NCBI GenBank assembly: GCA_934432725.1
Contig: CAKRZE010000015.1
Span: forward strand, 1-62,704
Source: an uncultured Eubacteriales bacterium
Lineage (GTDB): Bacteria; Bacillota; Clostridia; Oscillospirales; CAG-272
Reading direction: 5' to 3'
DNA length: 62,704 bases
The number at the start of each line of letters is the position of its first letter. The stretch's first letter is position 1. Under the pieces are notes generated by a model that worked only from the letters and a program-made list of their open reading frames with translations, did not search any database and had not been told where the DNA came from. Positions 18,212 to 27,932 of the stretch are shown piece after piece. A program made the position numbers and the translations under genes.

Positions 18212-19117
18212 ATGAATTTTACAGTATTGGAAGCTCCTATCTGCGCCGGCTCCCCGACCCTCGGCTCGGAGCACGCATACCGCACGCTGAGAGAGCACGG
18301 ACTTGACGCTTTGCTCGGCTCCGGAACCGAATTCCGCGGCATGCCGCCGTCCGGACGCCGGGACCTCCCCTATCCGGAAAACCTGAAATGTCTGGAGGAG
18401 GTCGTGGATATCAGCCGGACGCTGTACGGAAATATCCGGGATGCGCTGCTCCGGGGGCGCTTTCCGATCTCGGTCGGCGGCGATCATTCGATTGCCATCG
18501 GTTCCATCGCGGCGGCAGCCTCCGTGCTGGGCGCCGAAAATCTGAGCGTCATCTATATTGACGGTCATACAGACATCAACACCGAGGCGTCCACCGAATC
18601 CGGCTTCATTCACGGCATGCCGCTTGCCTGCGCCATGGGGCTGTGCAGCGACCGGCTCACGGTCGGAGCCAAGGTCAATCTGTACGGGCAAAACACGTTT
18701 ATCCTCGGCGCACGGAGCATCGACCGCGGGGAATATCCGATCATACGGGAGCAGGGAGTCCATCTGTACACGGCGGAGGAGCTTCTGCGGCGGGGCGCGG
18801 ACGAGGTCATGGACGAGGTCCTCACAAAAATCAGAACGCCGTACATCCACGTCAGCTTTGATGTGGATGTGATGGATGAAAGCGAGTTTCCCTCAACCGG
18901 CTATCGCATGCCGGACGGACTGACACCGGAGGATACCCGGCGGCTGCTCATCCGCGCCGCAGGGACCGGAAAGGTCCGCTCCTTTGACTGTGTAGAATAC
19001 AATCCGGCGCTTGATCCGGAGCTTACGGACTGCAAAAAGCTGCTCTCCCTGTTCGGCTCCCTGCGCGATGCGCTGAAGCAGACGGAAACGGAAAAAGCAG
19101 CAGCCGCGATGCTCTGA
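18212..19117 (+). CDS. rocF: Arginase
   Basis: A manganese-dependent ureohydrolase (301 aa) hydrolysing L-arginine to L-ornithine and urea. Metal-binding motifs are GGDHSIAIGS, DGHTDINTEAS (the DAHxD motif with Gly for Ala) and SFDVDVMDES. SGFIHGMPLACAMG corresponds to the arginase substrate loop (SGNxHGMP) and FDCVEYNPALD carries the glutamate that contacts the guanidinium group. This favours arginase over agmatinase or formiminoglutamase. The start MNFTVLEAP follows GGAAGGATCCT. Ornithine might feed arginine catabolism, or, more speculatively, serve as the residue added by the nearby MurE-type ligase. Confidence 0.9.
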   Translation: MNFTVLEAPICAGSPTLGSEHAYRTLREHGLDALLGSGTEFRGMPPSGRRDLPYPENLKCLEEVVDISRTLYGNIRDALLRGRFPISVGGDHSIAIGSIAAAASVLGAENLSVIYIDGHTDINTEASTESGFIHGMPLACAMGLCSDRLTVGAKVNLYGQNTFILGARSIDRGEYPIIREQGVHLYTAEELLRRGADEVMDEVLTKIRTPYIHVSFDVDVMDESEFPSTGYRMPDGLTPEDTRRLLIRAAGTGKVRSFDCVEYNPALDPELTDCKKLLSLFGSLRDALKQTETEKAAAAML

Positions 19118-19129
19118 CCGAAGGCTGCC

Positions 19130-19735
19130 CCGCCCGCGCGGGGGCTTGCAGCAGAGCAGCCCTTTGCTGCGGCTCCCAAAGGGAGCAGAATCGGCGCCCC
19201 CCGCAGCGCGGGGGCTTGCGGGCAAGCATGCATGCGGCGCGGACGGCATAACCGGGGGAAGGAGCCGCGATGCTCTGACCGAAGGCTCTCCCGACCGCGC
19301 GGGGGCTACGGCAGAGCAGCACTTTGCTGCGGCTCCCAAAGGGAGCAGGATCGGCGTCCCCCGCCGCGCGGGGGCTACGGCAGAGCAGCGCTTTGCTGCG
19401 GCTCCCAAAGGGAGCAGGATCGGCGTCCCCCGCCCGCGCGGGGGCTTGCAGCAGAGCAGCCCTTTGCTGCGGCTCCCAAAGGGAGCAGAATCGGCGCCCC
19501 CCGCAGCGCGGGGGCTTGCGGGCAAGCATGCATGCGGCACGACCGGCATAACCGGGGGAAGGAGCCGCGATGCTCTGACCGAAGGCTCTCCCGACCGCGC
19601 GGGGGCTTGCGGCAGAGCAGCACTTTGCCGCGGCTCCCAAAGGGAGCAGGATCGGCGTCCCCCCGCCGCGCGGGGGCTTACGGGCAAGCATGCATGCGGC
19701 ACGACCGGCATAACCGGGGAAGGAGCCGCGTGCGG
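19130..19735 (+). repeat. Nested 70 bp / 300 bp repeat array behind arginase
   Basis: The core GCTGCGGCTCCCAAAGGGAG occurs near 19163, 19323, 19392, 19463 and 19624. Intervals of 69-71 bp alternate with 160-161 bp intervals that contain an extra block (GCAAGCATGCATGCGGC ... ATAACCGGGG). The 60 bp at 19141-19200 recur unchanged at 19441-19500, so the whole is a roughly 300 bp higher-order tandem duplication. Hairpins such as GGCTCCC-AAA-GGGAGC are present. It is not coding. Confidence 0.9.
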
Positions 19736-19904
19736 CGGACCGCAGGCAGAGGAAGGTGCCGCACCAGCCCTCAAAGTGCTCCGCACCGGCACGCGCAGTC
19801 CCGGAGCATTCACAGACAGACATATTTCAGATAAAAAAGAACCGCAGAGCCGAAGCGTACCGGAAAGATCCTCCCCCCGCCGGGCATCCGCACATACGAC
19901 CCCG

Positions 19905-19966
19905 ACAAAAAAGCACCGCAAAGCCGATGGATACCGGGAAGGTACCCAAGCTTTGCGGTGCTTTTG
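19905..19966. terminator. Bidirectional intrinsic terminator
   Basis: GCACCGCAAAG and CTTTGCGGTGC form an 11 bp stem over a roughly 25 nt loop. A TTTT tract follows on the plus strand and a TTTTTT tract on the minus strand. It lies between the convergent arginase and dockerin-protein genes. Confidence 0.85.
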
Positions 19967-20179
19967 CCATGCGGCTTTCCGCACACGGAACAAGACGCGA
20001 GTCTTCGTCCGGGAGGATTTCAAACCCGTCATCCGGTGCAGCTTTCCGCGCACGGAACAGCGCCGGGACCGCAGCGCACAGTCGGCAGCAAGCTGCCGGA
20101 GGGGGCGCATGCCTCCCAAAGAACGCTTTTCTGCCGATTCCGTCCGGGCGGGGAAAATCGCCGCAACCCGCCGCCGTGC

Positions 20180-20220
20180 AAAAAAGGACCGCAGAGAGAG
20201 CATCCCTCTGCGGTCCTGCG
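20180..20220 (-). terminator. Terminator of the dockerin-protein gene
   Basis: On the minus strand GGACCGCAGAG and CTCTGCGGTCC form an 11 bp stem followed by TTTTTT, about 150 nt beyond the stop codon at 20368. Confidence 0.88.
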
Positions 20221-20367
20221 CAGCCTCTTTGTGAAGTACGCATCCGCGTACTTTTCCCGCGTGCGGGAGATGCCCGAAACCGGATGCATCCCGCACCCGT
20301 GCATAAGCACGCTTTCCCGGCGCGAAGCGTCCGCTTGCCTGCGGACGCAGCCCGCCCCGCCGGTCAG

Positions 20368-23300
20368 TCACTGCGGCTCCAGCTCCTCCGTGCCGAGCAG
20401 GCAAGCCTTGAGCCGGATAAAGTCGGTCAGCGTCACCTCTCCGTCCCCCGTGAGGTCAGCCGCCTCCATGTATGCCCCCGAAAGCACCCGGATGCCGAGC
20501 AGGTGAGACTTCAGAAGCACAAAGTCGGTCAGCGTCACCAGTCCGTCGCCGTTCAGGTCCCCGGTCACCACAAGCGTCAGGGTCTCCCGCACCTCGTCCT
20601 TCAGCTCTCCGTCCTCCAGCTTCTTCTCCACAAGCGAAACCGTCATTCCGGTCCCGACAACCGTCATATCCGGAACAAGCGCCGTGCCGTCCGCCGCTGT
20701 CAGCCACATGTTTGCACTGTTCTGAAAGCCGCTGATAAAAATCTCCCCGTTTGTCGCGGCGTCGATCTTCCTTACATAGCCGAACGCCCGGTCGATCCGG
20801 TAATACAGTGAGGTGATCTCCGTGATGGGTCGTCCCACCTCCACATATTTTGCGTAAAACGAAATATTTTTGGTCAGCACCATACCCGGCAGATAGCCGC
20901 TCCAGCCGTCAAACCAAAATACCGTTCCGTCCTCCAAGGGAGGCTTTTCCGGCTCCTTCGGCGGCATGATGTAGGTCCCGTACTCCGCGGTTTCCCGCTT
21001 CAGGACCGTCACGCCGTCCTCCGCGTAAAAGGTGTATGTATAGGTCCGGACCTTTTGGGTGAACACTGCCCGGAAGCTCAGCGCTTCGGTCACGCGCATC
21101 CCCTCCGTATAGCCCTCCCAGCCGAAAAAGACTAAGGTATACTCCGGGGTGCCCGATGCGCTTGAGACGGGCGTTTCCGCCGGCAGCAGCACCGCGCTGT
21201 CCTTCAGCGCCGGATACGAATGATACACCGTCCCCTCAGACGTGAACACCACCATGAACCATTCTCCGCTGCAATAAAGCGTATAGGTCTTCTCCCAGAC
21301 ATCGGCTGGCTCCAGCTCCCCGCGCGGCACCGGGCAGTAGATGACAAGCTCCTCTTTTCCGTCAAAAAGCCCCTCTGCATAAAGGATATCCGCATAAGAC
21401 GTCCCGCCGAGGGAAACCGATGCCGGCAGCACCGCCTCGGGTCCGTCTCCTGTATAGCGCAGAAGCCACGCCTCTCCCCGCGTCGGATAGACGCGCACGG
21501 CAAAGTTCCCGACCGCCCCCTCAAGATAACTGTCATAAAGAAGTCCGTTCTCCGCAGCATACGCCTCGCAGACCGAGTCCTTCGCCACCTCATAAACGGT
21601 CCTGTCCGAAACATACAGCTTTCCCGCCGCGTCATAGCTGTAGCCGATGCCGAATGCCCCGATCTCCGTGATCCCGGCAGGCAGGAAAACCGTCCCGGGC
21701 TCCGGGCATCTGGCAAACGCATAATTTCCGATTCCGGTCACGCCGGACGGCACCTCCACCCGCTCCTGCGGCGCCGCGCTGACAAAGGACACAAGAATCC
21801 CGTCCTCTATCCGCATATAGGTCTCGCGTACAAAGCGGAACCAGCCGTCCGCTCCCCGCTCAAACAGCGGCGCAAGATCCGGGTCATACCGGTCGCTTTT
21901 CAGCCGGAAGGCTATGTCGGACGCTTCCGGTGCATACAGAACCGCATCGCCGAGCTTCCGCTCCGGGTCAAAGAGGAACGTGACCGAGCCGGAGGTCCTG
22001 CCCGTAATCCTGAGCGACGGATACGTCCCCGATGCCCGTTTCACGCAGGAAAGCGTCAGCGCTCCGGTCCCGGATACGGTGCCGCAGGTGAAATCGTCTT
22101 CCGCAAGGAGCCGGCAGTCCCCCGTTGTCCGGAAGGTCCCGGCGGAGCATGCAGCCCGGAGCCTGACCGTTCCCTCCGTCACAAAGGTCCCGACCGAAAC
22201 CGGCGCCGAAAGCGTGATTTCTCCCCCGTCCGTTGAAAGAATCACAAGGGAGGAGGAGGCGCCGCCCGACACCCGTACCGAAAGCTGGGGCGTCTTTGCC
22301 GTCACGGTCAGAATGTGACTCTGCACAAGGATCGCGCCGGACGCTGTCGTTCCGACCGGCAGGACCCCGTTCAGATGAAGCGCAGAGCGAAGCGTCACGC
22401 TCCCGTCCAGCTCCAGTCTTGTCGCGCCGCTGCCCGTCAGGGTGATCGACCCCGCGGCAGGCAGCTCCCGGACGCCGGACAGATCGAACCTGCCCGCAGG
22501 CAGAAACGGCGTCACCGTATAGGAAAGGTCCGGATCGGACATCAGCGAAAGCGCGTCCCGCATCGTCGGGCAGAAGCGCGTGAAGGCATCGCTGCCGGTC
22601 AGAAGCACGGTTTTTTCCGTGCCCGCCGCACCGGTCAGCTGGAGGGAGCCGGTCCCGAGCAGGGTCTTTTCGAATTCCGGTCCCGATGCCGAGAGCCAGT
22701 GCGCCTGCCCGCCGAGCCCGTAGAAGGCAAAGAGCTGCCCGGAGGAGAGCGCGGGAGCAAAATAGCGCTCGGTCTTCCCCGTTGACAGGCGGTACCGCAT
22801 CACCGCTCCCGGCGTTGTATAAAACAGACAGCCGTCATATGCCGCAAGGCAGGAATAGGACGTGCTGTAGGAATAGCCCGGCTTATCCTGCACCGCCCAG
22901 CGGTCCGGAACGGTCAGAAGCGCGGTCTTTTCCTGCGTTTGCAGATTCACCCGGTATAAAACGCCGTCATCCATGTAAAAGAACGCTTTTTCCGTATAGG
23001 CAAACGGCGTTTTGACCGATTTCCAGAAATAATTGTCATATGAGGTATCCGTGCAGGTGATCTCCCCCGGCACGCTCCAGCCGTAATGCCCGGTCGCGGC
23101 AATCCCGGCATCGCTTCTCAGGAAGTTTTCATGCAGCGCCCGCCCGAACCGGTCGTCAAGCGGGTCATTCCACGTAAGGTCCAGGTGATACCATTTTCCG
23201 TCCAGCTGCACAAGGTTCCAGATGTGATTCATCCCGGTGCTCTGCGCATACGTGACCGGGATGCCGAGCCGCTCCAGAACGGCGGTCAGTGCGAGCGTAT

Positions 23301-24234
23301 ATGCCTGACATACCCCCGTTTTCTCGGTAAAGAACCGCAGGGTGTCGTACACCGCGTGCGTATCGTCATACCGGTATTCCAGACAGAAGTAATCATTCAG
23401 AAGAAGCAGCTTCTGAAGGTCGGTCATGTCCGGCTCGACCAGCGCAAGAATTTCGGAGAGCTTCTGCTCATACACCGCCTTCAGCGCGGGAAGCTCCTCT
23501 GCCGTGTACAGATAAATGGGGGAAAAGGTAACGATTTTCCCGGCGGACAGCTTGATCTTATAGGAATTCCCGACGTAAAACAGCTCGGGCGTGCTGTTCA
23601 GGATCGCGCTGAAAATATCCTTCAGTTCATCCTTTGTCAGACCGTATGCCTGAAGGTCCAGCGTTTCCTCCATCCCCCCGAGACAGTCCCGGATGGCAGT
23701 CTCCGCCTTGTCCAGGCGGGCATCGGCGGCGTCCGCCCCCGGTCCCTTCAGCCCGCCGCCGTCTGTCTCTTCCGCCTCCGGACGGCGCACCGTGACCGTT
23801 TCTTCCCCGTCCCGGAGGGCGCTTTCCGCTCCGGAGCCGTCCGAAACGGCGCCTTTTTTTCCGGCTCGCCCGCGCTCCGCCCCGGAAAGGGATCCGATCC
23901 ACCGATTACAGGCAGACGATCCGCACTCCGACTCGGAAAGAGCTCCGGCTGCTGCCCGATTGCAGGCGGAGGGTTTGGTTTGCGCTTCGGAAAGGAGTTC
24001 CGGTCTTGCATCGCAGGCAAGCCGCTCACTTTCCGATTTGGAAAGGCTGCCGGAGGAGGCTGCCGATCCCCGGTCTTCCCCGCGCAGCAGTTCCCTCACC
24101 CCGGAGAAAGCAGACAGTCCGCGCTCCGATCCGGAAAGCCCCTCCGCCCCGGCGGAAAAGGCAAACGCGGCGCTTTCTGCCAGCAGAAGCACCGAAGCAA
24201 ACAGACATAAAACAGCAGATGACAGCTTTTTCAT
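20368..24234 (-). CDS. Secreted transglutaminase-like dockerin protein
   Basis: The predicted product (1288 aa) starts MKKLSSAVLCLFASVLLLAES, a signal peptide. A serine-rich linker (about 30-130) contains loose repeats of LSxSExxxSACNR. A transglutaminase-like domain (about 250-370) keeps a Cys-His-Asp set: TGVCQAYTLAL (about 309), MNHIWNLVQ and YHLDLTWNDPL. A beta-rich region follows, then a leucine-rich BspA-type repeat segment (VPSGVTGIGNYAFARC; LPAGITEIGAFGIG, about 810-860) and InlB/Listeria-Bacteroides-type repeats (FFGWEGYTEGM; WFDGWSGYLPGM). The C terminus is a type I dockerin with two Ca-binding repeats (GDLNGDGLVTLTDF; ADLTGDGEVTLTDF). Its target is unknown. The start is chosen for the signal peptide. 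Confidence 0.88.
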   Translation of the reverse strand: MKKLSSAVLCLFASVLLLAESAAFAFSAGAEGLSGSERGLSAFSGVRELLRGEDRGSAASSGSLSKSESERLACDARPELLSEAQTKPSACNRAAAGALSESECGSSACNRWIGSLSGAERGRAGKKGAVSDGSGAESALRDGEETVTVRRPEAEETDGGGLKGPGADAADARLDKAETAIRDCLGGMEETLDLQAYGLTKDELKDIFSAILNSTPELFYVGNSYKIKLSAGKIVTFSPIYLYTAEELPALKAVYEQKLSEILALVEPDMTDLQKLLLLNDYFCLEYRYDDTHAVYDTLRFFTEKTGVCQAYTLALTAVLERLGIPVTYAQSTGMNHIWNLVQLDGKWYHLDLTWNDPLDDRFGRALHENFLRSDAGIAATGHYGWSVPGEITCTDTSYDNYFWKSVKTPFAYTEKAFFYMDDGVLYRVNLQTQEKTALLTVPDRWAVQDKPGYSYSTSYSCLAAYDGCLFYTTPGAVMRYRLSTGKTERYFAPALSSGQLFAFYGLGGQAHWLSASGPEFEKTLLGTGSLQLTGAAGTEKTVLLTGSDAFTRFCPTMRDALSLMSDPDLSYTVTPFLPAGRFDLSGVRELPAAGSITLTGSGATRLELDGSVTLRSALHLNGVLPVGTTASGAILVQSHILTVTAKTPQLSVRVSGGASSSLVILSTDGGEITLSAPVSVGTFVTEGTVRLRAACSAGTFRTTGDCRLLAEDDFTCGTVSGTGALTLSCVKRASGTYPSLRITGRTSGSVTFLFDPERKLGDAVLYAPEASDIAFRLKSDRYDPDLAPLFERGADGWFRFVRETYMRIEDGILVSFVSAAPQERVEVPSGVTGIGNYAFARCPEPGTVFLPAGITEIGAFGIGYSYDAAGKLYVSDRTVYEVAKDSVCEAYAAENGLLYDSYLEGAVGNFAVRVYPTRGEAWLLRYTGDGPEAVLPASVSLGGTSYADILYAEGLFDGKEELVIYCPVPRGELEPADVWEKTYTLYCSGEWFMVVFTSEGTVYHSYPALKDSAVLLPAETPVSSASGTPEYTLVFFGWEGYTEGMRVTEALSFRAVFTQKVRTYTYTFYAEDGVTVLKRETAEYGTYIMPPKEPEKPPLEDGTVFWFDGWSGYLPGMVLTKNISFYAKYVEVGRPITEITSLYYRIDRAFGYVRKIDAATNGEIFISGFQNSANMWLTAADGTALVPDMTVVGTGMTVSLVEKKLEDGELKDEVRETLTLVVTGDLNGDGLVTLTDFVLLKSHLLGIRVLSGAYMEAADLTGDGEVTLTDFIRLKACLLGTEELEPQ

Positions 24235-24252
24235 ATACAAAGTTCCCACAGA

Positions 24253-24284
24253 CCTCCGCACCGGGCGAAAGCGTCCTTTCTTTC
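24253..24284 (-). promoter_or_regulatory. Hairpin upstream of the dockerin-protein start
   Basis: On the minus strand AAAGAAAGGA is followed by GCTTTCGC-CCGGT-GCGGAGG (G-T pairs allowed) and 18 nt to the ATG. The 3' arm contains GGAGG, which could itself act as the ribosome-binding site when unpaired. Confidence 0.5.
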
Positions 24285-24289
24285 AGAAT

Positions 24290-24847
24290 ATGAACTATCC
24301 ACCGCAGCGCGGCACTGCGCTCTGAGGCGCAGACAGGTCTGCCGCACGGCGTTTTTCTTTCCAAAGCTGCGAAACCGCACGTAAAAGCGCCTTCTCCCCA
24401 AAAGAGAATGCCCGCCGAGGCTCTGTTCGGGGAAAATCCGTTTTGCGGCGGAACGGCAAGCCGGTCGGGAGCAGCCCGCAGAGCGGCGCTTCCATGCCCC
24501 GAACCCGGCAAGCCTGCCGCATACCGCCTGTCTCCGGGACGCGGACAGGTCCGCCTGTCATACACAGTCGGCACGCGGCTTTGCGACCGCCCCCGTCCGC
24601 GCTGAGCAAACCGGCGCTCCGCATTCCTCAAAAGGCACGGTGCGCCTTTGCCGGACAAACGTCATTTCCTACGCAAGCCCGCCGGAGCAGCCCGTGGGCT
24701 GCGGGAAAGCGCTTCTGCGGCGCGTCCCTTTCCCGGGACGCAGAAGCGCAAGCCCCTGCGCATCAGCACGCCTTTCCCCGACCCGGACGCAGCCGAAGCA
24801 GTCCTTCATCGGGGACAAGAGCCGTTCTTCCGCGCAAGCCCTGCCGT
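24290..24847. other. Intergenic region, nothing recognised
   Basis: About 560 bp of GC-rich DNA between the dockerin-protein gene and the end of ftsK. A GCAGCCC/GGGCTGC hairpin at about 24687-24702 may belong to ftsK transcript ends. No gene is supported. Confidence 0.45.
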
Positions 24848-27800
24848 TCAGGAGAGCGTATCCCCGCGGGATACCAGCATCTCGGCATACTGCTCCTTTG
24901 TGATCAGCACATTGCGGGGCTTCTGCCCCTCCGGTGCGCTGACAATGCCGAGCTGCTCCATCCGGTCGATCAGCTTCGCCGCTCTGCCGTATCCGAGCGA
25001 CATGCGCCGCTGGATCAGAGAGGTGGAGATCTTTCCGGACTCCACGGCAAGCGCAATTGCCTGCTTCAGCATCGGATCGTCCTCTCCCTCGCTGTCCGCA
25101 TCCGCCCCGATATCGGACGCTGCGCCCTTCTTGCCGCTGCCGCAGCGCTCGGCTTCCTTTTCAATGGAGTCGATCACCGCGCTGTCATACTCCGCCTTCT
25201 GACTCTGCGTCTTGATAAAGGAGACGATGTTCTCCACCTCGTTTTCGGACACAAACGCGCCCTGCACCCGGATCGGCTTGGAGGCACCGACCGGCGCGAA
25301 CAGCATATCGCCGCGCCCGATCAGCTTTTCTGCGCCTGCCATGTCAAGCACCACGCGGGAGTCGGTCTGCGATGCCACGGTAAATGCAATGCGCGAGGGG
25401 ACGTTTGCCTTGATCAGACCGGTGATGACATCGACCGAAGGACGCTGCGTACCGATGATCAGATGCATCCCCGCGGCTCTCGCCTTCTGCGCAAGACGGC
25501 AGATCGACGCCTCCACATCATCCGGCGCCGTCATCATCAGATCGGCAAGCTCATCGATCAGGATGACAATCTGCGGCAGCTTCTCCTTCTGCGGGTCAGA
25601 GGCAACCGCTTCGTTGTAATGCTTCAGGTCCCGGACTCCGGCGCCCTCAATCAGCTCAAAGCGGCGCTCCATCTCGGTGACTGCCCAGTGCAGCGCACCC
25701 GCAGCCTTCTTCGGATCGCTGACCACCGGCACCAGAAGGTGCGGCAGATCGTTATAGATATTCAGCTCCACCTTTTTCGGGTCAATCAGAATCAGCTTGA
25801 CCTGATCCGGCTCCGCCTTGTACAAAAGGCTGACGATCATGGAGTTGATGCAGACGGATTTGCCCATACCCGTTGCTCCCGCGATCAAAAGGTGCGGCAT
25901 CTTCGCAATGTCCAGATATACGGGATCACCCGCAACGTCCATACCGAGGCATGCCGTGATCAGACTCTTTGCCGACCGGAACGCCGGGGTGTCGATCAGC
26001 TCCCGCAGGTATACGATCGAAACGTCCTTGTTCGGAACCTCGATGCCGACCGCGGATTTGCCCGGGATCGGCGCCTCGATCCGGACGCCGGACGTTGCCA
26101 GATTCAGGGAAATGTCATCCACCAGATTGGCGATCTGCCGCACGCGGACCCCCTCCTCCGGCGCAAGCTCATACCGTGTGATCGCCGGTCCGCGGGAAAT
26201 GTTGACGATGCGCGTCCGCACCTTGAACGAGCGGAGCGTCTCCACCAGCCTCACCGCGTTCGCATGCAGCTCTTCGCTGACATCAACGTTCTTCGGGGAG
26301 GGATCCCGGTCCATCAGCGCGACAGGCGGGAATACATACGGCGGCTTCGGCGGCTGCTCCGGCTCTGGCTCCGGCATCCCGCCCCCCTCAATGGCGCGCA
26401 GACGGCGGATTGCAAGGTCGAATTCCAGCGCGTTGTCGTCCCCGGTGTCGGTCTGCTGCGCCGTCACGGACGCCGCATCGGAAGCGTCTTCCTCCGCTCC
26501 CGCAAGCGCACCCTCCTTTTCCGCACTGCGGCGAAGCTGCTCCTGCCGGAACTTTTCAATGACGTTGTTGCCCTCCGGATCGGTGAAAATCGCATCAAGA
26601 TCCAGCTTGTCCGCGTTTCTTGCGGCGGAGTTCACGGCAGTCGCCCCGGCTGCCGCAGAAGCATCCTCCGCACCCGCAGAAAAGTCCGCAGAGACGGCTT
26701 CGGAAGCGGCTGCCGCCACGGCGGAGCCGGAGCCTGTCTCCTCCTCCCCGGGCTGTCCGGCTGCACGGTCCGCATCGACCGGAGCCCCGGACCCGGAAGC
26801 CTCCGCTCCGCCCCCGTCCGCCTGCCCGATCGACGGGCGCTTGCGGATGATCCGGCGGATCGGAGAAAGAAGCTCCGCAGAGCCCTCCTCCCTGACCCCG
26901 GACGCTTCCGGGACCGGAGCTCCGGCATCCTGCTCTTCAGCCTCCTCCGGCTGTGCGGCGCGGTAGTCCGTCACCGGAACGTCCCCGATGTCGCTCTCGT
27001 CCTGCGGCACATACGGAACCGCGTGCCGCCTCTTCCGGATTCCGCTCTCTGCCTGCCTGTCTTCCCTCTGCCCCGCAGAAGCCTGCTGAGCATGTCCGCC
27101 CGGATGCCCGGCTTCGGCGCGGCGCTCCTGCCGGCTCGCCCGGTATCTGTCACGCAGGGCGCGGAAGCCTCTCGCCAGCGCGGCTCCGACCTGCTCCGGC
27201 GTCAGACCCAGAAGGAAGACCCCGAACAGAATGCCGAGCGGGATGCAGATCAGGAAGCAGGCAGCGTTTCCGAAAATCCCGTGCAGCAGGAAGGCTGCCA
27301 GCCCACCCAGAACTCCGCCGCCGAGCGCATTTCTGCCGTTTGCCCAGAGCGTCCCCACGATCCTTCCGAATGCCTCTCCCTTCAGCGTGTTTCCGGCGCC
27401 GAAAAAGGCAATGAACTGAAGCGTCGCCGCAAAAAACAGAAGGAACAGAAAGCCGTACAGGAACCTGTGGCTGTATTCCCCGCGCCGCGCATCCATCTGC
27501 CAGCGGATGTCCGCAATAAACAAAACAATCGGAATCAGATACGCCGCGCCCGAAAAAAGTCCGGTCAGAACACCGCTGATCCAGCTCCCGAAGGCTCCGA
27601 CCGTCCTGTTGTCCGGATCGCCCGTCAGCGATACAATAAAGCAGATCAGGAGAAACAGGGCAAAAATTCCGATCAGATACGGCAGAACCCGGTAAAAGGT
27701 GCCGCTCCGCAGCTCCTCCAGCCTTTCCTGCCGGGTCTTCTGCGGACTGCTCCTCCGATTCTGCCCCCCGCGCGCACTCTTCTTCCCGCGGGCAGGGGCT

Positions 27801-27862
27801 TTTTTGACGGCGTATTTCTTTTTCGGCACTTTTCTGCCGCTCTGTTGCTTTCTTTCCGGCAT
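24848..27862 (-). CDS. ftsK: DNA translocase FtsK/SpoIIIE
   Basis: This 1004 aa membrane-anchored hexameric motor pumps chromosomal DNA through the septum. A basic N terminus is followed by about four membrane helices (residues 60-230), a long acidic Ala/Glu-rich linker (about 240-500), and the motor with Walker A LIAGATGMGKSVCINSM and Walker B QIVILIDELADLMM. The C-terminal winged-helix gamma domain (MSLGYGRAAKLIDRMEQLGI) reads polar KOPS/SRS sequences. Its length is normal for the family. The upstream gap to uppP is filled by a repeat array. Confidence 0.96.
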   Translation of the reverse strand: MPERKQQSGRKVPKKKYAVKKAPARGKKSARGGQNRRSSPQKTRQERLEELRSGTFYRVLPYLIGIFALFLLICFIVSLTGDPDNRTVGAFGSWISGVLTGLFSGAAYLIPIVLFIADIRWQMDARRGEYSHRFLYGFLFLLFFAATLQFIAFFGAGNTLKGEAFGRIVGTLWANGRNALGGGVLGGLAAFLLHGIFGNAACFLICIPLGILFGVFLLGLTPEQVGAALARGFRALRDRYRASRQERRAEAGHPGGHAQQASAGQREDRQAESGIRKRRHAVPYVPQDESDIGDVPVTDYRAAQPEEAEEQDAGAPVPEASGVREEGSAELLSPIRRIIRKRPSIGQADGGGAEASGSGAPVDADRAAGQPGEEETGSGSAVAAAASEAVSADFSAGAEDASAAAGATAVNSAARNADKLDLDAIFTDPEGNNVIEKFRQEQLRRSAEKEGALAGAEEDASDAASVTAQQTDTGDDNALEFDLAIRRLRAIEGGGMPEPEPEQPPKPPYVFPPVALMDRDPSPKNVDVSEELHANAVRLVETLRSFKVRTRIVNISRGPAITRYELAPEEGVRVRQIANLVDDISLNLATSGVRIEAPIPGKSAVGIEVPNKDVSIVYLRELIDTPAFRSAKSLITACLGMDVAGDPVYLDIAKMPHLLIAGATGMGKSVCINSMIVSLLYKAEPDQVKLILIDPKKVELNIYNDLPHLLVPVVSDPKKAAGALHWAVTEMERRFELIEGAGVRDLKHYNEAVASDPQKEKLPQIVILIDELADLMMTAPDDVEASICRLAQKARAAGMHLIIGTQRPSVDVITGLIKANVPSRIAFTVASQTDSRVVLDMAGAEKLIGRGDMLFAPVGASKPIRVQGAFVSENEVENIVSFIKTQSQKAEYDSAVIDSIEKEAERCGSGKKGAASDIGADADSEGEDDPMLKQAIALAVESGKISTSLIQRRMSLGYGRAAKLIDRMEQLGIVSAPEGQKPRNVLITKEQYAEMLVSRGDTLS

Positions 27863-27932
27863 TTTTTAACTCCATATCGCAGCGGACCGAAGAACCTCGC
27901 CTTCTGCCCGCGTTTTTTTGTCTTTCTTTGGT

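Noticed and set aside
19150..20240. Long GC-rich frames through the nested array behind arginase
   Set aside because: They read across terminators and repeats, and frames on both strands are equally open; no protein family is recognisable.
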